A stretch of 17,707 nucleotides of DNA, from positions 1 through 17,707 of the forward strand of contig NZ_UQKJ01000032.1 of NCBI RefSeq assembly GCF_900541605.1, in the 5' to 3' direction. The notes below the pieces were generated by a model, which searched no databases, had not been told where the DNA came from, and saw only the letters and a list, made by a program, of their open reading frames with translations. The DNA is from an uncultured Dialister sp. GTDB taxonomy: Bacteria > Bacillota > Negativicutes > Veillonellales > Dialisteraceae. This document shows positions 1 through 7,791 of this stretch, one piece after another. Numbering within the stretch: position 1 is the first letter of the stretch; each line of letters begins with the position of its first letter. The translations under genes and the position numbers were made by a program.

Positions 1-72
1 CAGCCTCCTTCCTCGGGAAGGAGGTGGCGCCGTAGGCGACGGAGGTTAGCTATAGGAAGCGCCGCAGGCTGG
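1..72. repeat. Hairpin-rich intergenic repeat-like sequence
   Basis: This non-coding stretch folds readily. A 9-bp perfect stem (CCTCCTTCC at 4-12 with GGAAGGAGG at 16-24, 3-nt loop) is nested inside an outer pairing of CAGCCT (1-6) with AGGCTG (66-71). No T-run follows, so it does not look like an intrinsic terminator. It resembles the interspersed hairpin repeats found between genes in gut Firmicutes, but copy number cannot be judged from one window. Confidence 0.4.
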
Positions 73-90
73 ACAGTTTTCCTGGCTTTT

Positions 91-167
91 AGCCGCTAGC
101 AGCTAAAAGCTCCATGCGAATGACTCTACCCGTCAGCGCCGAACACACCAGCTCTACAAACTGAAAT
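91..167 (+). repeat. Interspersed repeat, copy A
   Basis: This segment matches the reverse complement of 17625-17700 at roughly 75-80 percent by eye, with one single-base gap. Shared blocks include GCTAGCAGCTA (96-105), GAATGACTCTA (118-128) and AGCTCTACAAAC (150-161). It starts with an internal palindrome (TTTTAGC at 87-93 against GCTAAAA at 102-108). No ORF crosses it. It is probably a non-autonomous or structural intergenic repeat of this genome. Confidence 0.6.
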
Positions 168-185
168 ATTCCCTGCCACCCCATC

Positions 186-782
186 CTATTCCAATCTCGG
201 CCCGATGGAGCCCAGTTTTTCCAGAAGCGGGATATTGATGGGCGTATAGGCATCCGGGTGTTTCCGGAGGTAATACTGTTCCTCTTCCGGAGATTCGTAG
301 AAATTCTCGAGGGGTTTCATTTCCGTCCTCACCTTAGGCGGATGTCCCCCTTCCCCTTCGAACTCGTTGAATACAATGGCCGCATCAGTCATTCTCCGGT
401 TTACACCGCGGTTTTGCAGGAAAATGAGGTAATAGCTGATCTGCATGGTATCCTCATGGCTGGTATAGTAGACACCGCTTTTGAACTGGGGTCCCACCGC
501 CTTTCCCTGAATCCCATCGGTGTAGGGATTGATGATGGTAAAGAAGAGGGACAGAAGACTTACGATGTCGATCTTCTTTGGATTGTAAATAATCCGGATG
601 CATTCCCGGCCCTCCACTTTTCCACTGTATATATCCTCTTTGGACGGAGACGGGCTGCTGCAGTTCGCAAACCCTGCGGTGACTTCCGCCACACCCCGGA
701 CTCGGGAAAAGACTTCCTGCAGCCCATAGTAAGGGCCACCGGCCAGATACAGTTCTTTCATAAATGCCCCATTCCTATACAT
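186..782 (-). CDS. MsrA-fold protein lacking the catalytic cysteine
   Basis: The 198-residue product aligns along its length with peptide methionine-S-sulfoxide reductase MsrA. The N-terminal AGG-xxxxG loop followed by xxEVFxRVxGV, the IYNP strand (65-68), the VGPQFKSGVYY segment (96-106) and the C-terminal FY...YLRKHPDAY...IPLL all match the family. The canonical GCFWG active-site motif reads GPYYG (16-20), so the nucleophilic Cys is Pro17. The family's active-site Asp and Tyr (129 and 134 in E. coli/Neisseria numbering) are Ala95 and Phe100, while the catalytic Glu is kept as Glu60. The protein is therefore unlikely to reduce methionine sulfoxide and may bind a ligand or be decaying. The start at 782 has an ideal Shine-Dalgarno (AGGAGG, 7-nt spacer). 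It follows meaB after 166 bp. Fold assignment is firm; function is unknown. Confidence 0.75.
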   Translation of the reverse strand: MYRNGAFMKELYLAGGPYYGLQEVFSRVRGVAEVTAGFANCSSPSPSKEDIYSGKVEGRECIRIIYNPKKIDIVSLLSLFFTIINPYTDGIQGKAVGPQFKSGVYYTSHEDTMQISYYLIFLQNRGVNRRMTDAAIVFNEFEGEGGHPPKVRTEMKPLENFYESPEEEQYYLRKHPDAYTPINIPLLEKLGSIGPRLE

Positions 783-862
783 AGATACTCCTCCTTTCCC
801 ATTGATTCATAAAATACTGCCTTTCTTGAGACAGAACTTTCCGGACAAGACGCGAAACAGGA

Positions 863-888
863 GCTGCGGCGAAACAGTTCACCGCAGC
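863..888 (-). other. Stem-loop downstream of meaB
   Basis: A 7-bp perfect stem GCTGCGG/CCGCAGC with a 12-nt loop lies 61 nt past the meaB stop, followed by a smaller TTCCG/CGGAA hairpin at 894-911 on the meaB side. No clear U-tract follows either on the minus strand, so this may be a weak terminator or an mRNA 3'-end stabiliser. It is the only structure that could end the mutA-mutB-meaB transcript before the MsrA-like gene. Confidence 0.35.
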
Positions 889-948
889 CCCGGTTCCGAA
901 GTCTTCCGGAAATTATCGGACCTCACGGCCCGGACACATTTCCGGTTC

Positions 949-2115
949 TTATGAATTCAGATGACGGGCCGCTGCCCGGTCGATATCAAATGTTTTGATC
1001 AGCTCCGCCACTGCCTGGCTGGGAGAAACTACACCTGCCAGCACCGCAGCCCGTACTTCCGGAAGCCTGCCCTTGATGACAGGGTCTTCATAGAAGAGAT
1101 TATGGAGGTGCTCATCAATCATCGTCTTCACCCAGGCAATGACCTGCCGTTTACGGCGATTTTCAAAAGCGCCGGATTGCTTCGTCACTTTTTCAAATTC
1201 CCGCATCACCGCCCAGAGTTCCAGAAGGCCGGTCTTCTTCAGGGCAGAACACCGATAGGCATGGGTGGTCCATCCTTCCGTTGCCGGACGGATGAATTCC
1301 ACCATCCTTTCATATTCGCCCTGGGTAACTTTGGCCCGCTCCAGGTTGTCCCCGTCGGCCTTGTTGACCACAATGGCATCGGCCAGTTCCATAATGCCCT
1401 TCTTGATACCCTGAAGGTCATCGCCGGCACCGGTGAGAACGACGAGCATGAAGAAATCGACCATGGAACGTACGGTGGTCTCCGACTGCCCAACGCCAAC
1501 CGTTTCCACAAGAATGACATTACAGCCGGCCGCCTCGCAGAGCATCATGGTTTCCCGGCTCTTACGGGCCACGCCGCCCAATGTGCCGCCGGAAGGAGAA
1601 GGTCTGATAAAGCAGTTCGGTTCCCTGGAGAGATTCTGCATCCTCGTCTTATCACCGAGGATGGAACCGCCGGTGATGGAACTGGTGGGGTCTACGGCAA
1701 GAACTGCCACCTTGTAGCCCTGCTGGCAGAGGAGCTGCCCGAAGGCTTCAATGAATGTACTTTTCCCGGCTCCCGGAACACCGGTGATACCGATGCGCAG
1801 GGAATGTCCGGTTCTTGGAAGTAATGCCTGTAATACACGCTGGGCCTTATCGAAATCCTTTGGCGCATTACTTTCGATGAGAGTAATGGCTTTGGCAAGA
1901 ATCATACGGTCCCCCCGTTTCACGCCTTCCACGTAGTCCTCGACGGAAAGTTTTTTCCGGAGCGGTACGCGGCGAAGGGGTTCTTTCGGATAGTACTTAG
2001 TGTCAGTGACACTGTTTACCGCACTGTCGATGCCGCGCATCACAGAGCAGGCAAATTCAGGGTTCTTTTCTTTCGGTACCCAGCTTGGCCGGAGGTCATC
2101 ATCATTTTCAGGCAT
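949..2115 (-). CDS. meaB: MeaB-type G-protein chaperone of methylmalonyl-CoA mutase
   Basis: The 388-residue SIMIBI-class P-loop GTPase belongs to the MeaB/ArgK family, which gates cobalamin loading and protects or reactivates B12-dependent mutases. Visible motifs are Walker A GVPGAGKST (112-120), AVDPTSS, the GxxLGD(K)TRM stretch, ETVGVGQSE and the guanine-specificity motif VNKAD. It is the last gene of mutA-mutB-meaB, starting 10 nt after the mutB stop, so it is surely cotranscribed and probably dedicated to MutAB. The start at 2115 has a modest ribosome site (AAAGGTG) 5 nt away. The N-terminal part before the P-loop is about 60 residues longer than in the second MeaB of this window (Walker A at 51). 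That extra segment contains several basic residues and no recognisable motif. Family assignment is very secure. Confidence 0.95.
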   Translation of the reverse strand: MPENDDDLRPSWVPKEKNPEFACSVMRGIDSAVNSVTDTKYYPKEPLRRVPLRKKLSVEDYVEGVKRGDRMILAKAITLIESNAPKDFDKAQRVLQALLPRTGHSLRIGITGVPGAGKSTFIEAFGQLLCQQGYKVAVLAVDPTSSITGGSILGDKTRMQNLSREPNCFIRPSPSGGTLGGVARKSRETMMLCEAAGCNVILVETVGVGQSETTVRSMVDFFMLVVLTGAGDDLQGIKKGIMELADAIVVNKADGDNLERAKVTQGEYERMVEFIRPATEGWTTHAYRCSALKKTGLLELWAVMREFEKVTKQSGAFENRRKRQVIAWVKTMIDEHLHNLFYEDPVIKGRLPEVRAAVLAGVVSPSQAVAELIKTFDIDRAAARHLNS

Positions 2116-2125
2116 AAACGCACCT

Positions 2126-4321
2126 TTAACCTTCCCTGGCTTCAGCTTTGGCGCGGTCTACAAGGATCTGCAGAAGTTCAATGCAGCACTTCGGGATGTT
2201 GGTGCCCGGTCCAAAGATTGCCGTTGCTCCATAATCATAGAGGAACTGGTAATCCTGTGGAGGAATAACGCCGCCGATGCAGACGAGAATATCATCACGG
2301 CCGCGTTTCTTGAGTTCTTCCACCAGGGCAGGGAGCAGTGTCTTGTGGCCTGCTGCCAATGAGGAGAAACCAACAATATGAACATCGTTATCTACGGCAT
2401 CCTGCGCCGCTTCTTCCGGTGTCTGGAAGAGCGGGCCTACATCGACATCCCAGCCCATATCGGCAAAGGAGGATGCCAGTACTTTCTGGCCTCTGTCGTG
2501 TCCATCCTGTCCCATCTTACAGAAGAAGATACGGGGACGGCGGCCTTCGAGTTTTTCGAACTCATCGATCAGTTTCTTGGCTTTTTCGAACTGTCCATTA
2601 TCTTGGAATTCACTGGAGTATACGCCGGATACGGTGTGGATGGTTGCATTGTAACGGCCGGAAACTTTCTCGACGGCATCGGAAATTTCACCAAGGGAGC
2701 AGCGGTCATGGGCAGCCTGGACAGCAGCGTCCAGAAGGTTGCCGTTCTCACGGCTTTCTGCACATTTGGTGATATGCTCCAGATCCCGGCGAACCTTTTC
2801 CGGATCCCGGATGGAACGGAGTTTTTCCAGTCTCCTGATCTGGGCATTACGAACGGCCGTATTATCAATGGAGAGGACGTTCAGTGGATCTTCCTTGGCC
2901 AGTCTGTACTTATTCAGGCCCACAATAGTTTCCTTGCCGGAATCGATATCCGCCTGACGGCGGGCAGCGCATTCCTCGATACGCATCTTCGGCAGGCCGG
3001 TAGCAATAGCCTTTGCCATGCCGCCCAGGGATTCGACTTCCTGGATATGGGCCCAGGACCGTTTGATCATTTCATTGGTGAGGTATTCCAGATAATAAGA
3101 ACCACCCCACGGATCAATAATCTTGCAGACCTTTGTCTCATCCTGGATATAGAGCTGGGTATTACGAGCCAGACGGGCAGAGAAATCGGTAGGCAGTGCA
3201 ATGGCTTCATCCAGTGCGTTTGTGTGCAGGGACTGGGTGTGTCCAAGGGCTGCAGACATAGCTTCCATACAGGTTCTGGTGATGTTGTTGAACGGATCCT
3301 GTTCGGTAAGGGACCAGCCGGAAGTCTGGGAATGGGTACGAAGGGCCATGGACTTCGGATTCTTTGCGCCGAATCCTTTCAGAATCTTTGCCCACAGTAC
3401 ACGGGCTGCACGCATCTTAGCCACTTCCATGAAATAGTTCTTGCCCTGGTCCCAGAAGAAGGACAGGCGCTTTGCAAAGGCATCTACCGGCAGACCGGCT
3501 TTTTCGCCGCACCGGATATATTCCATACCATCAGCCAGTGTATAACCCAGTTCCAGGTCGCAGGTAGCGCCGCATTCCTGGATATGGTAACCGGAAATGG
3601 AAATACTGTTGAACTTCGGCATGTACTTGGTGGTATATTCGAAAATATCACCAATAATACGCATGGACATGGCCGGCGGATAAATGTAGGTATTACGAAC
3701 CATGAATTCCTTCAGGATATCATTCTGGATGGTGCCCTGCAGAATCTTACGGTCTACGCCCTGTTCGATGCCTGCACAGATGAAGAAGGCCAGGATGGGG
3801 AGAACCGCACCGTTCATGGTCATGGATACGGACATCTGGTCCAGCGGAATACCATCAAAAAGGATGTTCATATCCAGCATGGAGCACACGGACACGCCAG
3901 CCTTACCGACATCGCCGACTACGCGGGGATTATCGGCATCGTAGCCGCGGTGGGTTGGAAGGTCAAATGCAATGGACAGCCCCTTCTGGCCGGCCGCCAG
4001 GTTTCTCTTATAAAATGCATTGGATTCTTCAGCGGTAGAGAACCCTGCATACTGCCGGACAGTCCATGGACGGAATACGTACATGGTGGAGTACGGTCCA
4101 CGGAGGAATGGAGGAATACCGCTCATGAAATCCAGATGATTGCATTCCTTATAGATGTCCTTCGTATAGAGAGGCGCAACCGGAATACGTTCCAGCGTAG
4201 TATCATAGAGGTCATCATACTTTTTACCTGTAGTCTTTTCCAGGTCATCCTTCCACAGGTTGTAATCACAACTCGGATGGTCTTCCAGATTGAGTTTTGT
4301 AAAGTCAGGATTCGTTGCCAT
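2126..4321 (-). CDS. mutB: Methylmalonyl-CoA mutase, catalytic large subunit
   Basis: This adenosylcobalamin-dependent enzyme interconverts succinyl-CoA and (R)-methylmalonyl-CoA. The 731-residue chain has an N-terminal TIM barrel and a C-terminal cobalamin domain. Tyr91, Arg209 and His246 occupy the positions of Tyr89, Arg207 and His244 of the Propionibacterium enzyme; Tyr/Arg is the methylmalonyl-specific pair (isobutyryl-CoA mutases have Phe/Gln). The C-terminal domain has intact B12 motifs: DGHDRG (606-611, lower-ligand His608), SSL (653-655) and GG (683-684), matching base-off/His-on binding. The start is one base after the mutA stop and its ribosome site (GAGGAGG) lies within the last mutA codons, so translation is coupled. 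The length is normal for the family. The cobalamin domain is the evident source of the degenerate copy at 7135-7617. Confidence 0.97.
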   Translation of the reverse strand: MATNPDFTKLNLEDHPSCDYNLWKDDLEKTTGKKYDDLYDTTLERIPVAPLYTKDIYKECNHLDFMSGIPPFLRGPYSTMYVFRPWTVRQYAGFSTAEESNAFYKRNLAAGQKGLSIAFDLPTHRGYDADNPRVVGDVGKAGVSVCSMLDMNILFDGIPLDQMSVSMTMNGAVLPILAFFICAGIEQGVDRKILQGTIQNDILKEFMVRNTYIYPPAMSMRIIGDIFEYTTKYMPKFNSISISGYHIQECGATCDLELGYTLADGMEYIRCGEKAGLPVDAFAKRLSFFWDQGKNYFMEVAKMRAARVLWAKILKGFGAKNPKSMALRTHSQTSGWSLTEQDPFNNITRTCMEAMSAALGHTQSLHTNALDEAIALPTDFSARLARNTQLYIQDETKVCKIIDPWGGSYYLEYLTNEMIKRSWAHIQEVESLGGMAKAIATGLPKMRIEECAARRQADIDSGKETIVGLNKYRLAKEDPLNVLSIDNTAVRNAQIRRLEKLRSIRDPEKVRRDLEHITKCAESRENGNLLDAAVQAAHDRCSLGEISDAVEKVSGRYNATIHTVSGVYSSEFQDNGQFEKAKKLIDEFEKLEGRRPRIFFCKMGQDGHDRGQKVLASSFADMGWDVDVGPLFQTPEEAAQDAVDNDVHIVGFSSLAAGHKTLLPALVEELKKRGRDDILVCIGGVIPPQDYQFLYDYGATAIFGPGTNIPKCCIELLQILVDRAKAEAREG

Positions 4322-4322
4322 A

Positions 4323-6602
4323 TTATTTTACCTCCTCTTCCGTAATCTTCATTCCCTTGGCTCTCTGAAGATCACGGATGATCTCATAGCAGTTTGCCTT
4401 GACACTGATGAAATCATCGATACCGGCATCCCGGTATTTCTGTTCCAGATCTTTTGGTGCTGCGCCGGCCAGGAAAAGTTTGCCCTTACCCAGGACTTCT
4501 TTCAGCCGCGGAGCCAGTGCCGGTACATCTTCCGGATAGGTATCATCTTTGGAGCAGATGACTGCGCAGTCATAGGGTGTCCCCTTATCGTCGCAGCCTT
4601 TTTTCAGTGCTTCTACACACTTATCCCAACGGGAACCGGGTTTCCCTTCATCATCCTGGAAGCCATTATTCAGATGGACATTGAATTCACCAACCTGCAG
4701 GAAGGAAGTGGAGAAATCGGCTCTTGCCTTATGCTGGGGAATGCGGCCCATATTGGCAAGGAATACTTCCACGTTCTTGCCGGTTTCTTTCTTGTAGTTT
4801 TCCGTATCGAAACGGAGCCGTTCAAACCGTTCTGTCCAGCGGTGTTCGCTAATTATGCGAACCTTTTCCGGTTCACCATCCGGAGTTATAGCTTTATAGA
4901 CTTCATTCTGGGTAGCACCGGCAGAAAAGGCTTCAATGGCTTTTGCCAGTTTTTCATCAACCGGAGCCGCTTCCAGTTCTTCCAGTTTCTTTCCAAGATA
5001 TTCTTTATCGATATCCTTACGGTACGCTTCTACCCCACCAGAAAGCATTTTCTTCAGCGTCTTCGTATCCTCCGGCCGCGGTTCAATCAGTTCTTCCGCC
5101 ATGTTCGGATACATATTGTTGCCTACAGCCCGGTCTTTCCGGAAATCGAGAGCCTTGAAACGCTGTTTCAGGATATCCAGGATCTGTTCCTGGGGGTATC
5201 CGGCCTTCAGGGCTGCGGTGAAGCCACCCATGGATTCGATCTTCTGGAATTCAGCCCAGATCTTATGAGCCATTTCGATGGTCAGGTGTTCTAGAGCCCA
5301 GGAGCCGCCGGATGGATCAATCGGACGGAGCATGCCGAATTCTTCCTGAAGGACAATATGCGCATTTCTGGCAATACGGCGGGAAAATTCATCCCCCTTC
5401 CTGACCGTTTCATCGTACGGTTCATTTTCGTAAGTGTCTACGCCGCCTACGACTGCAGAGAACATGGCTGTAGTATTTCTAAGCATGTTCACGCCGGCAT
5501 CAAAAATGGTGCGGTAGAAATAGGCCGGGCGGGAATGGATTTTACAGCTGCGGTCTGCTTCGTCAGCGCCGAAGGCTTTCATGATATTCGCCCATACTTC
5601 ACGCGCTGCACGGAGTTTCGCGATTTCAATGAAGAAAATGGTTCCTACATTGAATCCAAAATTGATGGACTGGGCAATATCATGAATGGAAATTCCTCTC
5701 TTTTCCATTTCACGGATGTATTCCACAGCCATAGCAAAAGTATAAGCCACTTCCTGTACCGCATTAGCACCACCCCGGGAGAATACTTCACTTCTCGGCA
5801 TAATGGTGCGGAGATTTGGTGCATATTTTCTTGTCCAACGGATGGAATCGGCCATGTCATCATAGCAGGCAGAAAGGGGCTTGGGAAGGGTTCCATTCTT
5901 TGCGAGCTGGGACAGGGGGTTAGCGCCAATAATGCCATGGAGTTTGCTGGTATCTTTTCCCTTAGCCTTTAATGCAGCAACTGCCAGCGCGATCATGCGT
6001 ACTGAAGAAGGGCCACAATACATCATGAAAGGATATGTATCAAGATCAAGTCCATCGAGAAGAGTAGCCATATCTTCCAGCGTGGTAATCGATACGCCCG
6101 TATCCCCCGGTTTTTCTGCATCTTTGACATCAACGCCATCTGTGGATGCGCTGTCAAGACGTACATTATACACGGTGGAGCCCTTGTCGATTTCATGTTT
6201 CAGGAGTTCATTGTTCTCTTTGGGCAGTGTTTCATCACAGGCCTGGGCAATCCCCCATGGAGCTTTTTTGTATCCATTGACCGTTGCTCCCCGGAGAAAA
6301 TCCCCCATTCCCGGATAATCATCGGTGGGAAGATTTTTGTCCATGGCAACTGGCCCGGTTCTCCATGTATAAATAGGATCGAAGGTGATACCTTCATAGG
6401 TTTTAGTATACATGAACTTATCAAAGGGTTTCCCTTTCAGAAGTGCATTGCAGGCATCCACCCATTCTTCCCAAGTTGGTGGTGTAAATTCATCAAATTT
6501 AACTGCTGGAAAATCGGTATTTCCTTCAGATTTCTTAAGGATTTCTTCCAGTTCCTTATCAGTCAGCTGTTTGACCGGTTCCTGGGATTTCTGTTCATCC
6601 AT
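4323..6602 (-). CDS. mutA: Methylmalonyl-CoA mutase, non-catalytic small subunit
   Basis: This is the partner of MutB in the heterodimeric mutase. The 759 residues follow the mutase fold (barrel then flavodoxin-like domain), but the active-site His segment reads PRSEVFSRGG and the C-terminal domain has ANMGRIPQHKA where a DxHxxG motif would be, so it cannot bind cobalamin. That is normal for MutA. It is longer than the roughly 640-residue Propionibacterium subunit. The start at 6602 (MDEQKS) was chosen because AAAGGAGG lies 7 nt upstream; a GTG 12 codons earlier (6638) has no well-placed ribosome site, its nearest AGGAGG being 16 nt away. It is the first gene of the riboswitch-controlled transcript, with a leader of about 350 nt, and its stop is one base from the mutB start. 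Confidence 0.95.
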   Translation of the reverse strand: MDEQKSQEPVKQLTDKELEEILKKSEGNTDFPAVKFDEFTPPTWEEWVDACNALLKGKPFDKFMYTKTYEGITFDPIYTWRTGPVAMDKNLPTDDYPGMGDFLRGATVNGYKKAPWGIAQACDETLPKENNELLKHEIDKGSTVYNVRLDSASTDGVDVKDAEKPGDTGVSITTLEDMATLLDGLDLDTYPFMMYCGPSSVRMIALAVAALKAKGKDTSKLHGIIGANPLSQLAKNGTLPKPLSACYDDMADSIRWTRKYAPNLRTIMPRSEVFSRGGANAVQEVAYTFAMAVEYIREMEKRGISIHDIAQSINFGFNVGTIFFIEIAKLRAAREVWANIMKAFGADEADRSCKIHSRPAYFYRTIFDAGVNMLRNTTAMFSAVVGGVDTYENEPYDETVRKGDEFSRRIARNAHIVLQEEFGMLRPIDPSGGSWALEHLTIEMAHKIWAEFQKIESMGGFTAALKAGYPQEQILDILKQRFKALDFRKDRAVGNNMYPNMAEELIEPRPEDTKTLKKMLSGGVEAYRKDIDKEYLGKKLEELEAAPVDEKLAKAIEAFSAGATQNEVYKAITPDGEPEKVRIISEHRWTERFERLRFDTENYKKETGKNVEVFLANMGRIPQHKARADFSTSFLQVGEFNVHLNNGFQDDEGKPGSRWDKCVEALKKGCDDKGTPYDCAVICSKDDTYPEDVPALAPRLKEVLGKGKLFLAGAAPKDLEQKYRDAGIDDFISVKANCYEIIRDLQRAKGMKITEEEVK

Positions 6603-6682
6603 GAATTTTCCTCCTTTGAAATATTTAGACAATTTCACAAATACCAGGGATTCACCTCCTTTGGTTTTCTGATGATTGCAAG

Positions 6683-6713
6683 AAAAAAGCCGACACCTAT
6701 AGATGGCAGCCGG
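6683..6713 (-). terminator. Riboswitch expression platform: intrinsic terminator
   Basis: On the minus strand CCGGC-U-GCC pairs with GGUGUCGG (8 bp with one bulged U, 7-nt loop), followed by C and six U. It lies 80 nt before the mutA start and 6 nt after the last riboswitch hairpin. Its left arm (CCGGCT, 6713-6708) is also perfectly complementary to AGCCGG inside the aptamer (6887-6882), a possible antiterminator pairing. This fits a transcriptional switch that is off when the aptamer is folded. Confidence 0.8.
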
Positions 6714-6719
6714 TCATAT

Positions 6720-6923
6720 GGAGCATAAGGCTCCAAATCCCCTTCTCATCGCTCGCAGGTCTAACGGTGATTCATTGACAGATAGTTCTCCTGGCTTGGA
6801 ATCTTCATTTCTGTTCGCCTTCCCAGGTTCCCCCAGTGACATCTATGAACAAAAACTCCTCCTTACAGTGGCGGGACCGCTCCGGCTTATACCGGATTCT
6901 CTTTTATGCTTTCGCATCTGTCA
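6720..6923 (-). ncRNA. Cobalamin riboswitch upstream of mutA
   Basis: Read on the minus strand, the aptamer opens with TGACAGAT (6923-6916), which pairs perfectly with ATCTGTCA (6783-6776) as P1. Inside are the near-invariant core GCGGTCCCGCCACTGTAA and the B12 box AAGCCAGGAGAACT (6797-6784). The L5 hairpin loop TATAAG (6891-6886, closed by CCGG/CCGG) is complementary to the CTTAT loop (6729-6725) of a downstream GGAGC/GCTCC hairpin, the expected L5-L13 kissing loop. The intrinsic terminator follows at once. Cobalamin riboswitches usually switch expression off when B12 is present, and the terminator layout agrees. Which cobalamin form is bound cannot be told by eye. Confidence 0.95.
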
Positions 6924-6956
6924 GGAATATGAAATTGTCTAAATGACTACAGTCAC

Positions 6957-6985
6957 AGTATAATTCATTATTTTCTAACTGTCAA
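6957..6985 (-). promoter_or_regulatory. Sigma-70 promoter for riboswitch-mutA-mutB-meaB
   Basis: A -35 TTGACA (6985-6980) is separated by exactly 17 bp from a -10 TATACT (6962-6957). Transcription would start near 6950, about 27 nt before the riboswitch P1 helix. This is one of the best promoter matches in the window and lies in a very AT-rich stretch (about 6950-7110) shared with the divergent plus-strand gene. Confidence 0.85.
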
Positions 6986-7134
6986 TTATATTATTATAAG
7001 CTTATTATTTTATTTTCTTATTTAAACATAATTAATATAAAATCCGGATAGATTTGCCCTCTGAAAGCTGATATAATAAGTAATAAATTAGTGATTATTG
7101 AGCTTTTAATAAAATGTATGGAGGTATAAATAAT

Positions 7135-7617
7135 ATGGACAGATTACAAGAAAAAGACAGGGTAGAATCAATAGCATTAAGCCGACAGTTTGCAGAACTG
7201 GAAGGACGACGTCCCCGTATCTACATACCGGAAATGGAAGAAGACGGAAATCATGAACAGAGGAAAGAAGCTGCTACCACATTTGCTGACGCCGGATGGG
7301 ATGTGGATGTTGGATCTCCTGAGCCACCGGAAGATACAGCACAGAATGCAGCAGACAATGATGTCCACTTCATCTACTATTACTCCACAGCCAAAAATAG
7401 AACCAGCTTACTTGTAAAGCTGATACAGTATCTTACCATGCTCGGACGGGATGATATACTGGTAGCAGCATCACCGGTCACTGATGCCGAAAGACCGGTA
7501 CTTTTCCATTACGGTATAACTGCAGCCTTCGATGAGAACTACACTATCGATAAAGCAAGCCTTACGATGCTGAGACTTCTCCTGACGAGAAGTATGGAAG
7601 AGAACTCAGATCAATAA
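7135..7617 (+). CDS. Free-standing degenerate cobalamin-binding-domain protein (MutB paralogue)
   Basis: The 160-residue product aligns over most of its length with the C-terminal domain of the neighbouring MutB (LEGRRPRI, FADxGWDVDVG, DNDVH, GRDDILV and more are shared), and the nucleotide sequences remain similar. Every B12 motif is lost: MutB DGHDRG is DGNHEQ here (37-42, lower-ligand His to Asn39), SSL is YST (83-85) and GG is SP (113-114). It therefore should not bind cobalamin in the MutB manner. The frame is intact, with GGAGG 10 nt before the ATG at 7135; an ATG at 7114 would overlap the ribosome site. It is the only plus-strand gene, divergent from the riboswitch promoter and ended by its own terminators. 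It may be a regulatory or assembly partner of the mutase, or a decaying duplicate; no function is assigned. Confidence 0.8.
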   Translation: MDRLQEKDRVESIALSRQFAELEGRRPRIYIPEMEEDGNHEQRKEAATTFADAGWDVDVGSPEPPEDTAQNAADNDVHFIYYYSTAKNRTSLLVKLIQYLTMLGRDDILVAASPVTDAERPVLFHYGITAAFDENYTIDKASLTMLRLLLTRSMEENSDQ

Positions 7618-7736
7618 TATAAGAAATGATAGGAATATCAAAAATGAAGTAAAGTAAGTGCCGTACAAATATTCATCTTCAATTTCGAGAACCATAAATA
7701 ATAAATACATATACAGGGCCGAAGAGGCAAAGTTAA

Positions 7737-7773
7737 AAAAGACCACCATCCAAATAAAGGACAGTGGTCTTTT
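7737..7773. terminator. Bidirectional intrinsic terminator
   Basis: AAAAGACCAC (7737-7746) pairs with GTGGTCTTTT (7764-7773) around a 17-nt loop. T-rich tails are present on both strands. It lies 119 nt past the stop of the plus-strand B12-domain gene, which it probably terminates, and it backs up the mmdC terminator on the other strand. Confidence 0.75.
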
Positions 7774-7791
7774 CAGAATAAAGATATCATA

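Noticed and set aside
2378..4345. 655-codon plus-strand open frame opposite mutB
   Set aside because: It is antisense to a gene with clear catalytic motifs, has no ribosome site and no recognisable protein family; long antisense frames arise from the codon bias of the real gene. The same holds for 8640-10241, 12065-13918 and 14196-15863.
6603..6638. GTG start for mutA at 6638
   Set aside because: The nearest AGGAGG is 16 nt away, too far, whereas the ATG at 6602 has AAAGGAGG at 7 nt.
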